A stretch of DNA of 64,000 bases from assembly GCA_963820795.1 (NCBI GenBank), contig CAWGBJ010000008.1, positions 62,001 through 126,000 on the forward strand. The letters are read 5' to 3'. This document shows positions 47,311 to 59,191 of this stretch, in pieces. Position 1 is the stretch's first letter. Each line of letters begins with the position of its first letter. This stretch comes from Roseiarcus sp963820795 (GTDB taxonomy: Bacteria; Pseudomonadota; Alphaproteobacteria; Rhizobiales; Beijerinckiaceae). The notes below the pieces were generated by a model. That model had not been told where the DNA came from. It saw nothing but the letters and a program-made list of their open reading frames with translations, and ran no database searches. Both the position numbers and the translations under genes were made by a program.

Positions 47311-47343
47311 CTGCAAAAAAAATGTTCCGGGCGGCAAAAAAAA
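47311..47343. promoter_or_regulatory. Direct GC-A8 repeats in the phaA-phaR divergent promoter
   Basis: Two copies of GCAAAAAAAA (47313-47322 and 47334-47343) are spaced 21 bases apart, two helical turns, in the divergent region between phaA and phaR. A TTGCGCTGC word overlaps the first copy; PhaR/AniR proteins bind TGC-rich sites upstream of their own and phasin genes. A PhaR operator is plausible but unproven. Confidence 0.4.
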
Positions 47344-47396
47344 CGCTTATCGTGAGTTGTCCGAATGACCCCGCGCCCCCCGAGACCCGCATCGAC

Positions 47397-47999
47397 ATGG
47401 CGAACTCCGCTCCAACGACGATCAAGAAATACGCCAACCGTCGGCTCTACAATACTGCTTCGAGCGCCTACGTAACTCTGGCGGACCTTGCCAAGATGGT
47501 TAAGAGCGGTGAAGACTTCGTCGTTTTCGACGCCAAGAGCAACGAAGATATCACCCGCTCTGTCCTCACCCAGATCATCTTTGAGCAGGAGGGTATCGAA
47601 GGACAGTCTCTGCTTCCCACGACTTTCCTGCGGCAGCTGATCCGCTTTTACGGCGACAGTATGCAGGCCCTCCTGCCGAGCTACCTCGAATTCTCCATCG
47701 ACCGGTTCACCGGCGAGAAGCAGGCGATGCGCGAAGCGGCCAGCCGCATGTTCGGCCCGGAGGCTTTCTCCGCCGGTTCTTTTGCTGCGCTGCAGGAGCT
47801 GACCCAGAAGAACCTGGCGGCCTTCAATCAGGCGCTGGGGATTTTCTCGCCGTTCGCCGGCGCAGTTTCGGCTTCCGAGAGCGCCGCCAAGAAGGGCAAT
47901 TCCTCGGACAAGGGAAATTGCTCGGACGATATCGAGGAATTGCGCAGCCAGCTCTCCGACATGCAGAAGCGCCTGGAATCATTGGCAAAAAAGAACTGA
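47397..47999 (+). CDS. phaR: Polyhydroxyalkanoate synthesis repressor
   Basis: A 200-residue regulator that binds DNA and PHB granules and derepresses phasins when PHB accumulates. The PHB_acc_N domain opens TIKKYANRRLYNTASSAYVTLADL, followed by the VFDAKSNEDITRSVLTQIIFEQE segment (both runs quoted in part of the domain), and the C-terminal half has granule-binding helices and a coiled-coil end (DIEELRSQLSDMQKRL). Start ATG 47397 begins the conserved protein; the open frame upstream shadows phaA's promoter region. Confidence 0.95.
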   Translation: MANSAPTTIKKYANRRLYNTASSAYVTLADLAKMVKSGEDFVVFDAKSNEDITRSVLTQIIFEQEGIEGQSLLPTTFLRQLIRFYGDSMQALLPSYLEFSIDRFTGEKQAMREAASRMFGPEAFSAGSFAALQELTQKNLAAFNQALGIFSPFAGAVSASESAAKKGNSSDKGNCSDDIEELRSQLSDMQKRLESLAKKN

Positions 48000-48006
48000 G
48001 GCGCAA

Positions 48007-48777
48007 TCAGAACCGATCCTTGCGCGAGCGGATTTCGGCGAATACCGCGGCAGGGTCGGCGCCTGGCATGCCGACCGCAGCCTGTACCGAAGATTCTTCC
48101 GCGCGTAGAAACGGATTGGTCGCGAGTTCGGCCGCGAGCGTCGTCGGTAGCGTCGGGCGCTTTTCCGCCCGGAGTCGGCGGACCTCATCGGCGCGGGCGA
48201 CGAGCGCTGGGTTATTCGGCTCGATGGTCAGCGCGAACCGGGCGTTCGCCTCGGTGTATTCATGCCCGCAATAGAGCTGCGTCTCTCCGGGGAGGGCGGC
48301 GAGCTTGATGAGCGAGCTCCAGAGCACCGCATAAGGCGTTTCGAACGCCCTGCCGCATCCGAGCGAGAACAAAGTATCGCCACAAAAGGCGATTGCGTCG
48401 CGGTCGAAATGATAAGCCACATGCCCAAGCGTGTGACCGGGCGTTTCGATGACCAGCGCTTCGAGTGACCCGACCCGGGCGACATCGCCTTCGGCGACGA
48501 GCACGTCGAGAATGGGTATGCGCGAGGCCTCTTTCGCCGGTCCCCAGACCTTGACCGCGGGGAAGCGTTCCTTGAGCTTTGGCATGCCCTGAACGTGATC
48601 GGCGTGATGGTGCGTGATCAACGCGTCGGTCAGCGTCCAGCCGCGCTCGGCGAGAGCCGCCAGGATCGGGTCCGCATCGGGCGCATCGATTGCGGCAGTC
48701 GCCCCCGTCGTCGAATCATGCAAGAGGACGCCATAATTGTCGGTCAGGCAAAGAAATTGATGGACCGTCGTCGTCAT
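48007..48777 (-). CDS. gloB: Hydroxyacylglutathione hydrolase (glyoxalase II)
   Basis: Metallo-beta-lactamase-fold thioesterase hydrolysing S-lactoylglutathione in methylglyoxal detoxification. The 256-residue product has the metal motif THHHADH near residue 57, further ligands in ETPGHTLGHVAYH near 112, AFCGDTLFSLGCGR near 131 and LYCGHEYTEANARFA near 170, all typical of GloB. Start ATG 48777 begins MTTTVHQFLCLTDNYG; the longer frame is not conserved. Tail to tail with phaR. Confidence 0.95.
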   Translation of the reverse strand: MTTTVHQFLCLTDNYGVLLHDSTTGATAAIDAPDADPILAALAERGWTLTDALITHHHADHVQGMPKLKERFPAVKVWGPAKEASRIPILDVLVAEGDVARVGSLEALVIETPGHTLGHVAYHFDRDAIAFCGDTLFSLGCGRAFETPYAVLWSSLIKLAALPGETQLYCGHEYTEANARFALTIEPNNPALVARADEVRRLRAEKRPTLPTTLAAELATNPFLRAEESSVQAAVGMPGADPAAVFAEIRSRKDRF

Positions 48778-48994
48778 CGGCGGAACGCTCCTGGTTGATT
48801 TCCGCGCTTCGCCGCGACGAATTCCGCGATCGAAATCCCATTCCGGCTCGTGACCGCGGAAAGCGCAAGAGCGGAGAATAACGGAACGTCCGGATGGGCT
48901 CAACCCGCGGAGGCGCTTGAGACCAGGCTCCAGAGCGGATTGCGGAGTTGGACGCCGTCGTTCAAAGTCCGCCGGCGCTGGATCGGCTGTCGCA

Positions 48995-49840
48995 ATGCCT
49001 CTCGACGTCCTAAACTTGCAAAACTTCTATGCCTCGCCTCTCGGGGAGGTGTCGCGCAGGCTTGTGAGCCGGGTCATCCGCGCCCGTTGGGAGACTGCGG
49101 CGGGGCTGGCTGTCGCCGCGCTCGGCTATGGATCGCCTTACATCGAACGGTTTCGCGACACGGCGGAGCGCTGCATCGCGCTGATGCCGGCCGAACAAGG
49201 CGTGCTGATCTGGCCTGACGAGCGCGCCTGCGCTTCTGCCCTGGTGGAGACGCAAATGCTTCCTTTGCCCGACGGCTCGATCGATCGGCTGTTGCTCGCG
49301 CACGCCCTGGAGACGGCGTCGCAGCCCGAGGCGCTGTTGGAGGAAGCTTGGCGCATCGTTGCGCCGGAGGGCCGCGTGCTGATCGTTGCTCCGTCCCGTC
49401 GCGGCATTTGGGCGCGCACCGACGCGACGCCGTATGGGCACGGGCTGCCCTACTCAAGGACGCAGTTGCGCGATCTCCTGCAACGCGCCCTGTTGTCGCC
49501 GATCTTTTGGGGCGAGGCGCTCTATTCGCCTCCGATCGCCCGACGGTTCGTCATCCGCTCGGCCCCCGCGGTGGAACGGCTCGGGGCGGCGCTGAGCCTG
49601 CCCTTCGCCGGCGTTCACATCGTCGAGGCGGTCAAGCAGGTCTACCGGCCAGTCGCGGCGCGCTCGGTACCCCGGCCGAGGCTCGTGCCGCTGCACCCGG
49701 CGCTGGCCCCTGCCGCCCGACGCCAGATCCACGGCGCCCGTTCGCCTGGCGCGGCTCGTTTTGCAGTTGGCGCCGCCGCGAGCCCGTGGTTTAGAGGCCA
49801 GTCAATCCTCCAACCGGGTGAGAGCGATGTCCGACGCTGA
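48995..49840 (+). CDS. Class I SAM-dependent methyltransferase-like protein
   Basis: A 281-residue cytosolic protein. The Rossmann part shows LPDGSIDRLLLAHALETASQPEALLEEAWRIVAPEGRVLIVAPSR (about 90-135; motif post-I to III, quoted in pieces), a methyltransferase-like core, though motif I is weak. Alphaproteobacteria have this gene divergent from gloB, as here, but no activity is established. The last 50 residues look low-complexity and overlap gpmA by 14 bases, so a small frameshift near 49700 cannot be excluded. Start ATG 48995 begins the conserved DVLNLQNFYASPLG. Confidence 0.78.
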   Translation: MPLDVLNLQNFYASPLGEVSRRLVSRVIRARWETAAGLAVAALGYGSPYIERFRDTAERCIALMPAEQGVLIWPDERACASALVETQMLPLPDGSIDRLLLAHALETASQPEALLEEAWRIVAPEGRVLIVAPSRRGIWARTDATPYGHGLPYSRTQLRDLLQRALLSPIFWGEALYSPPIARRFVIRSAPAVERLGAALSLPFAGVHIVEAVKQVYRPVAARSVPRPRLVPLHPALAPAARRQIHGARSPGAARFAVGAAASPWFRGQSILQPGESDVRR

Positions 49841-50456
49841 ACGCCTGCTCGTGCTGCTGCGCCACGGCCAGAGCGAATGGAACCTCAAGAACCTGTTTAC
49901 CGGCTGGCGCGACGTCGACCTGAGCCCGACCGGCGTCGAAGAAGCCAAGGAAGCCGGGCGACGGATGAAGGCCCACGGCCTGGTGTTCGACCTGGCCTTC
50001 ACCTCCGCCCTCATCCGGGCGCAGCACACGCTGGCGCTGACGCTCGCCGAAATGGGCCAGAAGGGCCTCCCCGAAATGCGCGACCAGGCGCTGAACGAGC
50101 GCGACTACGGCGACCTTGTTGGGCTCAACAAGGACGATGCGCGCAAGAAGTGGGGCGAGGAGCAGGTTCACAAGTGGCGCCGGAGCTACGACGTCCAGCC
50201 GCCCGGAGGCGAGAGCCTGAAGGACACGGTCGCCCGCGCCCTCCCCTATTATTGCCAGAACATTTTGCCCGCGGTGCTCGGCGGCAAGCGCGTGCTGGTC
50301 TCGGCGCACGGCAACAGCCTGCGGGCGCTGGTGATGGTGCTCGATCGGCTCACGCCCGCCACCATTCCGGCCATGGAAATCGCGACGGGCGTGCCGCTGG
50401 TCTACCGCCTCAATGCCGATTCGACCGTCGCCTCGAAGGAAGTCCTGACCGCCTGA
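49827..50456 (+). CDS. gpmA: 2,3-bisphosphoglycerate-dependent phosphoglycerate mutase
   Basis: Interconverts 3- and 2-phosphoglycerate in glycolysis. The 209-residue protein shows the phosphohistidine motif LLRHGQSEWNLKNLFTGW near residue 9, the Glu in LNERDYGDLVGLNK near 87 and the second His in VSAHGNSLRALVMVLD near 158. The enzyme is the shorter alphaproteobacterial form. Start ATG 49827 has GTGAGAG upstream; the longer frame shadows the methyltransferase gene. Confidence 0.95.
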   Translation: MSDAERLLVLLRHGQSEWNLKNLFTGWRDVDLSPTGVEEAKEAGRRMKAHGLVFDLAFTSALIRAQHTLALTLAEMGQKGLPEMRDQALNERDYGDLVGLNKDDARKKWGEEQVHKWRRSYDVQPPGGESLKDTVARALPYYCQNILPAVLGGKRVLVSAHGNSLRALVMVLDRLTPATIPAMEIATGVPLVYRLNADSTVASKEVLTA

Positions 50457-50537
50457 AGCTTTCGCGGCGCCCTGCCGGTTTGCGCCGCTCTCGGCTAAGC
50501 TTCGTCTCCGCTGATTCGGTGTTCGGAGGCAGGCGAT

Positions 50538-50954
50538 ATGTGGGCAAGAGCGGCAGTCCTGGGCGCGGCGATGGCGGCGGCGTCGGCGGCGCTTGCCGGC
50601 CAGTACGAATTTCTGGCCGCGCCGCAGATCAATCTCTCGCTGGTCTACCGTCTCGACAAGCTGACAGGCGACGTCGTCGCCTGCCAGTTCGCCCACAACC
50701 CCGGGCGGACCGACGTCGGGCCCGGGGCATTTGGCGTCACCAGCTGTTATCGCGGCGGCGACGGCGCAACGAAGCAGGAGCCGGGCGACTACGGCTTGGT
50801 CGCCACCCGCCACGAGCAGGAAGGAGGCGTCTTTCGCGTCAATTATCGCAACGGAGGCCTTAGCATCTGCTATCTCTATTTCCAGCGGGAGAAGGAGGGC
50901 GACCACGAGGCGGTGGCGGACCAATACGTGGTTTGCACGCCAGAGTGGAAATAG
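50538..50954 (+). CDS. Secreted hypothetical protein with four cysteines
   Basis: A 138-residue protein I do not recognise. A signal peptide is clear (MWARAAVLGAAMAAASAALA, cleavage after about residue 20). The mature part is about 118 residues, beta-rich by eye, with four Cys (about 49, 68, 109 and 131) that could form two disulfides, and ends YVVCTPEWK. GGAGGCAGGCGAT precedes ATG 50538. It stands alone between gpmA and mnmE. Confidence 0.75.
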   Translation: MWARAAVLGAAMAAASAALAGQYEFLAAPQINLSLVYRLDKLTGDVVACQFAHNPGRTDVGPGAFGVTSCYRGGDGATKQEPGDYGLVATRHEQEGGVFRVNYRNGGLSICYLYFQREKEGDHEAVADQYVVCTPEWK

Positions 50955-51003
50955 CGGGTCGCGGGGCCGATCCGGGCAGCGGACAAAGGCGGTCTGACCC
51001 CCC

Positions 51004-52326
51004 GTGTTTCCGAGCGACCGCGATACGATTTTCGCCTTGGCCTCCGGGGCTGGGAAGGCTGCCATCGCCGTTTTTCGCATCTCCGGGCCGGGATGCGCCG
51101 AGGCCCTCGCGACGCTGGCGCCCGGGGCGAAATTCCCGGCGCGCCGCGCCGTTCTCGCCGCCCTGCGGCGCCCGTCTTCGAGTGAACCGATCGAGCGGGC
51201 CCTGATCACCCGCTTCGCAGCGCCCGGGAGCTTCACCGGCGAGGATCTGGTCGAGATCGGGGTGACCGGCGGCCGGGCCGTGATCGCCGCGACGGCGCGG
51301 GCGCTGGCCGAAATTCCCGGCCTGCGTCCGGCCGAGGCCGGGGAGTTCGCCTGGCGCGCGTTTCTGAACGGCAGGATCGATCTCTCTGAGGTCGAGGGCC
51401 TCGCGGACCTGGTCGATGCGGAGACCGAGGCGCAGCGCCGTCAGGCGCAACGGATCGCCGGCGGCGCGCTCAGGCGCGAGTGCGAGGCAATTCGACAGAC
51501 GCTGCTCGGCGCGATGGCCGTCCTCGAGGCGCAGATCGATTTCTCCGATGTCGAGGACGCCGACGGCCTGACGCTCGCAACGGTGAAAATGGCTGTGGGC
51601 GAAGCGCTCGAACGAGTCGATCGGGCGCTTGCCGGCGCCTCGGCCGCCGCGAGACTGCGCGAGGGCTTCGTCGTCGTCATTGCCGGCGCACCCAATGTCG
51701 GCAAATCGACGCTGATGAATGCGATGGCCGGCCGCGACGTGGCGATCACCTCGCCCTTCGCCGGGACGACGCGCGATCTGATCGAAGTCTTTCTCGACTT
51801 GCGCGGCCTGCCGGTCACGCTGGTTGACACAGCCGGCATTCGCGACGCCGATGATCCGGTCGAGCGCGAAGGCGTCGAACGGGCGGTGCGGCGCGCCCGC
51901 CATGCGGATCTGACGCTCTGGCTCGATGACGGCGACGGCGCGGCGGCGCCGCTGCCGGGGGAGCAGGCGATTCGCGTCCGAACCAAGGTCGACCGGACCC
52001 GGCCGGACCCGGCGGAAACCGCGCCGTTCGCCATTTCGGCGCGGACCGGCGAGGGGATCGACAAGCTGCTTGACGCCATTGCCGATCTGGCCGAAGAGCG
52101 CATGGCGTCGGCCGAACCCGCGGTTTTGACCCTGGAACGGCATCGGCAGGCCTTCCAGGAGGCGCGCGAGGCGCTATCTTCGGCGCTGGCGCCGGAAGCG
52201 GCCGAGGCGGAGCTGATCGCCGAGGATTTGCGTCGCGCCGCGGCGGCCCTCGACCGGGTGGTCGGTCGGATCGGCGTCGAGGACGTTCTCGGAGAGATCT
52301 TTTCGCGGCTTTGCGTCGGGAAGTAG
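51004..52326 (+). CDS. mnmE: tRNA uridine-5-carboxymethylaminomethyl modification GTPase MnmE
   Basis: With MnmG it modifies the wobble uridine of several tRNAs. The 440-residue protein has the tetrahydrofolate-binding N-terminal domain (DTIFALASGAGKAAIAVFRISGP, partial), the inserted G domain with G1 GAPNVGKSTLMN near 225, DTAGI near 275 and TKVD near 325, and the C-terminal catalytic Cys in RLCVGK at the very end. It starts with GTG 51004. First gene of the mnmE-mnmG-rsmG-parA-parB run; rho, which usually precedes it, is 51 kb away. Confidence 0.95.
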   Translation: MFPSDRDTIFALASGAGKAAIAVFRISGPGCAEALATLAPGAKFPARRAVLAALRRPSSSEPIERALITRFAAPGSFTGEDLVEIGVTGGRAVIAATARALAEIPGLRPAEAGEFAWRAFLNGRIDLSEVEGLADLVDAETEAQRRQAQRIAGGALRRECEAIRQTLLGAMAVLEAQIDFSDVEDADGLTLATVKMAVGEALERVDRALAGASAAARLREGFVVVIAGAPNVGKSTLMNAMAGRDVAITSPFAGTTRDLIEVFLDLRGLPVTLVDTAGIRDADDPVEREGVERAVRRARHADLTLWLDDGDGAAAPLPGEQAIRVRTKVDRTRPDPAETAPFAISARTGEGIDKLLDAIADLAEERMASAEPAVLTLERHRQAFQEAREALSSALAPEAAEAELIAEDLRRAAAALDRVVGRIGVEDVLGEIFSRLCVGK

Positions 52327-52338
52327 GTGTTTGAAGAC

Positions 52339-54239
<1,901 letters not shown>

Positions 54240-54243
<4 letters not shown>

Positions 54244-54908
54244 CCCGCGCGGCGAGGCCCGGCGATGACGCCGAGCGCCTCGCCCGAGACCGCGCCGCCG
54301 CCTTGCGTCTCGTCCCTGTTTCACGTGAAACAGCGGCGCGGCTCGATCTCTATGTCGAGCTTCTCGGCCGCTGGCGGCGCGCGACGAACCTCGTCGGCGA
54401 AACGACCTTCGCCTCCGTCTGGACCCGCCACATCGCCGACAGCGCCCAACTTCCGGCCCTCGCTCCCCAGGCGAATCGCTGGCTCGATATGGGTTCGGGC
54501 GCAGGCTTCCCCGGCCTGGTGATCGCCATCCAGCTGGCCGAGGTCCCGGGCGCAATCGTCCATTGCATCGAAAGCGACCGGCGGAAGTGCGCCTTTCTGC
54601 GTGAGGTCGCCCGCGCGACCGACGCTGCAGCGCAAATTCATGCCATGCGCGTCGAGGACCTCGACGCCGACCGCGTCGGAGCTGTGGACGCCGTGACGGC
54701 GCGGGCATTCGCCCCCCTGTCGACGACGATCGCATTGGCCGGGGTCTGGCTGGATCGGGGCGCGATCGGCGTATTCCCGCGAGGCCGGTCGGCGCCGGAT
54801 CAGCTCGAGAAGACGCCTCTCGCCAGCGCCTATGCGATCGACATTGTTCCGAGCGTAGTCGATAAGGATGCCGCGATCCTCCTGATTCGCCAGCGCCCGA
54901 AAGCCTGA
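54240..54908 (+). CDS. rsmG: 16S rRNA (guanine-527 N7) methyltransferase RsmG (GidB)
   Basis: Methylates G527 of 16S rRNA; loss gives low-level streptomycin resistance. The 222-residue protein has the SAM loop DMGSGAGFPGLVIAI near residue 82, the VETHR-like IESDRRKCAFLREVAR near 108, and RAFAPLSTTIALA near 158. It starts with GTG 54240 overlapping the mnmG stop and ends three bases before parA. Residues 27-31 (VSRET) are encoded by a second perfect parS site, a signature seen in many RsmG proteins. Confidence 0.95.
54317..54332. other. parS: parS centromere site inside rsmG
   Basis: Second perfect TGTTTCACGTGAAACA, 1,977 bases from the first, within rsmG codons for PVSRET. Two identical sites flanking the mnmG-rsmG genes beside parAB form the expected ParB-loading centromere. 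Confidence 0.93.
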
Positions 54909-54911
54909 TTC

Positions 54912-55757
<846 letters not shown>

Positions 55758-55794
55758 AATGCGTTTACTCGACACCGATCAGGAGGGCCGAGCC

Positions 55795-56682
55795 ATGGCC
55801 GAGGACGCCGCCCGCACTGAGCATCGGCCCCGTCTCGGGCGCGGCCTGGCCGCCCTGCTCGGGGCCGCGGCGGATGCGCCCGAGGCCGCCGCAGTCGGCA
55901 GCGGGGTCCGCAAGGCGCCGATCGAATTCCTGCGCCCCAATCCGCGCAACCCGCGCAAGCGCTTCGACGACGCAGAGCTCGAGGAGCTCGCGGCGTCGAT
56001 CCGCGAGCGCGGCGTCATCCAGCCTGTGCTGGTGCGGCCGATCCCGCGCGTCGCCGACGCCTACGAGATCATCGCCGGCGAACGGCGGTGGCGCGCCGCC
56101 CAGCGGGCCGGACAGCACGAAATTCCGATCATCGTCGCCGACGTCGGCGACCGCGAGGCGCTCGAACTCGCCATCGTCGAGAATGTCCAGCGCGCCGATC
56201 TCAACGCCCTCGAGGAAGCTGCGGGCTACGGCCAGCTCGGCGCCGACTACGGCTATTCGCACGGCGACATCGCCCGCGTCGTCGGCAAGAGCCGCAGCCA
56301 CATCGCCAACACGCTGCGCCTCAACAATCTTCCCGAGCACACGAGGACGCTGCTGGCCCGGGGAGACATCTCGGCCGGACACGGCCGCGCGCTGCTGGCG
56401 GTGGCTCAACCGGACGCGATCGCCGACCGCGTCGTCGCCGAGGGGCTCACCGTTCGCGACATCGAACGCATGGGCGAGAACGCCGGCAAGACCGCGCGGG
56501 GCCGCAAGCCGCCCGCGAAAGTCGATGCCGACACGCTCGCCTTGCAGGACAAGCTCGCCCTGGCGCTCGGGGCGAAAGTGACGATCCGCCACACCGGCGA
56601 AAGCGGCGACATCCGCGTCGCCTTCCGCGATTTCGAACAGCTCGACGATTTCTGCCGTCGCCTCTGTCAGCCGGCGCGCTGA
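55795..56682 (+). CDS. parB: Chromosome-partitioning protein ParB (CTP-dependent parS clamp)
   Basis: The 295-residue protein starts RPRLGRGLAALLG, the ParA-interacting end, has the CTP-binding ParB/Srx core with ELAASIRERGVIQPVLVRP near 65 and GERRWRAAQRAG near 96, the NVQRADLNALEEAAGY linker, and the parS-binding helix-turn-helix DIARVVGKSRSHIANTLRL near 160. The C-terminal dimer domain is complete. Start ATG 55795 follows AGGAGGG; the open frame 16 codons longer lies mostly in the parA-parB gap. Confidence 0.96.
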   Translation: MAEDAARTEHRPRLGRGLAALLGAAADAPEAAAVGSGVRKAPIEFLRPNPRNPRKRFDDAELEELAASIRERGVIQPVLVRPIPRVADAYEIIAGERRWRAAQRAGQHEIPIIVADVGDREALELAIVENVQRADLNALEEAAGYGQLGADYGYSHGDIARVVGKSRSHIANTLRLNNLPEHTRTLLARGDISAGHGRALLAVAQPDAIADRVVAEGLTVRDIERMGENAGKTARGRKPPAKVDADTLALQDKLALALGAKVTIRHTGESGDIRVAFRDFEQLDDFCRRLCQPAR

Positions 56683-56786
56683 CCCTCATCCGGCGGCCAT
56701 AGCCTGTCGAAAGACGGACGTTCTTCCGAGCGCCCACGGCGCCGCCTTCTCCCATAAGCTCCCGCAGGCGAGGGCAAGCCTCAGCC

Positions 56787-57845
56787 TTACCGCGCGCGAC
56801 GGGAGGCCAGCCCCCAGAGCGTGCGAGTCGCGAGGCTTTCGGCCAGACGCGGGTCGGTGCGGACGTTGGCGCTGGCGGCGCGCACCGCGGGCAGCCGCTG
56901 GGCGAGCAATTCGGACGTCCAGCGCTCCGCCTGACGGGCAAGCGCCCGCTTCGCCGCCGGCGGCAGCCGGACGAAGAGCGCCTGGCAGGCTGCGTCGAAC
57001 GACTTTCCCTGGTCCATTTCGATCCGTAGCCGATGCAGAAGCGTCAGCCGCTGGACCAGCCGGACGAGGAGCTGGTCTCCATCGCCGCCCTCGCTGAAGT
57101 ACCGGGTGGCCAGGGCGGCGACCGCGGCGAGTTCGCCGCCGAGCGCCCGGTCGATGAGGTCGTCGAGGACCGACGGCGCGGCGTCCGACACGATGGCTTC
57201 GACGTCCTCGGCCGAGACCGTCGGTCGCCCGCGGGCATAGAGCATCAGCTTGGCGATTTCCCCGCGCGTCGTCTGGCGGTCGGCGCCGAGGAGCGCGATT
57301 AGGGCGCTGCGAGCCTCGGGGGCGACGGCGAGGCCGGCCGCCCTCGCCTCGGCATCGATGAGGGGACCCAGCGCCCTCGCATCGTCCGAATAGCATTCGA
57401 TTGCCGCGGCGGCGGCCTTCGTCTCGAATGCGCTGCGCAGCGGCGTCCCCTTTTTCAGCTGACCCGCCTTGATCACGATGACGCAGTCGGCCGGCGGACG
57501 GGCGAACAATGGCTCCAGCGCTGCCGCCAAGTCGCGGCCCTGCGCGTCGATCCAGATCGCCCGGGCGCCGCCGAACATCGAGATCGCATAGGCCTCGTCG
57601 GCGAGAAGGCCGGGATCGCGCGCGATCGCGTCGCCATCGAGACGGATGAGCCGCAGCGGATCGCCGTCCCCGGCGAGCGCCTTGCGGACGATGGCGCGCG
57701 CGCGCTCATGCACAAGCCCCTCGTCCAGGCCGTGCACCAGAAAAAATCGAATGTCTTTCGGCAGACGCTCGATAAACCCGTCCGCCGCGGCGCTGGCGAC
57801 GACGCTCACGGCTGCGCCTGTCGGCGCAGCGCGCCCTGTCGCCAT
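56787..57845 (-). CDS. holA: DNA polymerase III delta subunit
   Basis: Clamp-loader subunit that opens the sliding clamp. The 352-residue protein has the family opening FFLVHGLDEGLVHERARAIV near residue 34 (in part), the central VIKAGQLKKGTPLRSAFE near 124, and the long helical C-terminal collar domain (LLVRLVQRLTLLHRLR near 258). It is convergent with parB across a 100-base gap, the common rhizobial order parB-holA. Confidence 0.92.
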   Translation of the reverse strand: MATGRAAPTGAAVSVVASAAADGFIERLPKDIRFFLVHGLDEGLVHERARAIVRKALAGDGDPLRLIRLDGDAIARDPGLLADEAYAISMFGGARAIWIDAQGRDLAAALEPLFARPPADCVIVIKAGQLKKGTPLRSAFETKAAAAAIECYSDDARALGPLIDAEARAAGLAVAPEARSALIALLGADRQTTRGEIAKLMLYARGRPTVSAEDVEAIVSDAAPSVLDDLIDRALGGELAAVAALATRYFSEGGDGDQLLVRLVQRLTLLHRLRIEMDQGKSFDAACQALFVRLPPAAKRALARQAERWTSELLAQRLPAVRAASANVRTDPRLAESLATRTLWGLASRRAR

Positions 57846-57952
57846 GCGCGCCCGCCAACGACCGCGTCAACAGCAGCCAGCGGCTTTCGTCGCCATCGGA
57901 AATCGTCTAGCACTTCGCCTCTTATTCTCTCTCGAGGCCGGCGACGCAACCC

Positions 57953-59062
57953 ATGGCGACCTTCAAGCTCTTCCTCCTTCCCGGCGACGGCATCGGCCCC
58001 GAAGTCATGGCGGAGGCCGAAAAGGTGATCCGCCATTTCAACTCGGAGGGTCTCCCGCGCTTCGAAACCGAGAAGGGCCTGGTGGGCGGCTCGGCCTATG
58101 ACGCGCACGGCAAGCCGATCAGCGAGGAGGACATGGAGCGCGCCGCCGCAGCCGACGCCGTTCTGTTCGGAGCCGCCGGGGGCCCGAAATGGGACGGCGT
58201 TCCGTACGAGGTCCGCCCCGAGGCGGGCCTTCTGCGGCTGCGCAAGGACCTCGGAGTCTACGCCAATTTGCGGCCGGCGATCTGCTATCCGGCGCTCGCC
58301 TCCGCTTCGTCGCTGAAGCCCGAGGTGGTCGAGGGGCTCGACATCATGATCGTGCGGGAATTGACCGGCGGCGTCTATTTCGGCGAGCCGAAGCAGATCA
58401 TCGATCTCGGCAATGGCCAGAAGCGGGCGATCGACACGCAGGTCTACGACACGTTCGAAATCGAGCGCATCGGCCGCGTCGCCTTCGACCTGGCGCGGAA
58501 GCGGGGCAATAAGGTGACCTCGGCGGAAAAGCGCAATGTGATGAAATCCGGCGTGCTGTGGAACGAGGTGATCACCGCGCTGCACAAGCGGGAGTTCGCC
58601 GACGTCAAGCTCGAGCACCAGCTCGCCGACGCGCTCGGCATGCAGCTCGTGCGCTGGCCGAAGCAGTTCGACGTCATCGTCACCGACAACCTGTTCGGCG
58701 ACATGCTGTCGGACGTCGCCGCCATGCTGACCGGCTCGCTCGGCATGCTGCCCTCGGCTTCGCTCGGCGACGTGGACGCGAAGACCGGCAAGCGGCGGGC
58801 TCTCTATGAGCCGGTGCACGGCTCGGCCCCCGACATCGCCGGCAAAGGCCTCGCCAATCCGATCGCCATGGTCGGCTCGTTCGGCATGGCGCTGCGTTAT
58901 TCGTTCGGCCTCGGCGAAGCGGCCGACCGGCTCGACGCCGCCATCGCCGCGGTCCTGTCGAAGGGCCTGCGCACCGCCGACATCAAAAGCGAAGGCGCTA
59001 CCGTCGTTTCCACCAGCCAGATGGGCGACGCCATCGTCGCCGAACTGGCGCGAGACGCCTGA
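57953..59062 (+). CDS. leuB: 3-isopropylmalate dehydrogenase
   Basis: Oxidative decarboxylation of 3-isopropylmalate in leucine synthesis. The 369-residue protein opens FKLFLLPGDGIGPEVMAEAEK, has VRPEAGLLRLRKDLGVYANLRPA (in part) near 86, the substrate motif VRELTGGVYFGEP near 137, and the metal-binding NLFGDMLSDVAAML near 245 and HGSAPDIAGKGLANP near 288. Length is normal. Divergent from holA by 107 bases. Confidence 0.96.
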   Translation: MATFKLFLLPGDGIGPEVMAEAEKVIRHFNSEGLPRFETEKGLVGGSAYDAHGKPISEEDMERAAAADAVLFGAAGGPKWDGVPYEVRPEAGLLRLRKDLGVYANLRPAICYPALASASSLKPEVVEGLDIMIVRELTGGVYFGEPKQIIDLGNGQKRAIDTQVYDTFEIERIGRVAFDLARKRGNKVTSAEKRNVMKSGVLWNEVITALHKREFADVKLEHQLADALGMQLVRWPKQFDVIVTDNLFGDMLSDVAAMLTGSLGMLPSASLGDVDAKTGKRRALYEPVHGSAPDIAGKGLANPIAMVGSFGMALRYSFGLGEAADRLDAAIAAVLSKGLRTADIKSEGATVVSTSQMGDAIVAELARDA

Positions 59063-59071
59063 GCGGATTGC

Positions 59072-59094
59072 CTTCTCCCGCCTCGCAGGAGAAG
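59072..59094. repeat. Short REP-like hairpin after leuB
   Basis: CTTCTCC at 59072-59078 and GGAGAAG at 59088-59094 with a nine-base loop, ten bases after the leuB stop. It belongs to the same hairpin type as the element at 34.5 kb. There is no T-run, so a terminator role is doubtful. Confidence 0.5.
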
Positions 59095-59191
59095 GGCTTG
59101 CTTCCCGCATTCTAAGCTTGCGTTAACCGCTAATCCTGTATAACAAACAGTCCGTTCGCCAAAGAGAACGGCCGCCGAAAGGGCGCGAAGG

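Noticed and set aside
59063..59191. SAM riboswitch before metX
   Set aside because: Such switches are common upstream of alphaproteobacterial metX, but I could not trace the conserved core or pseudoknot in this leader.
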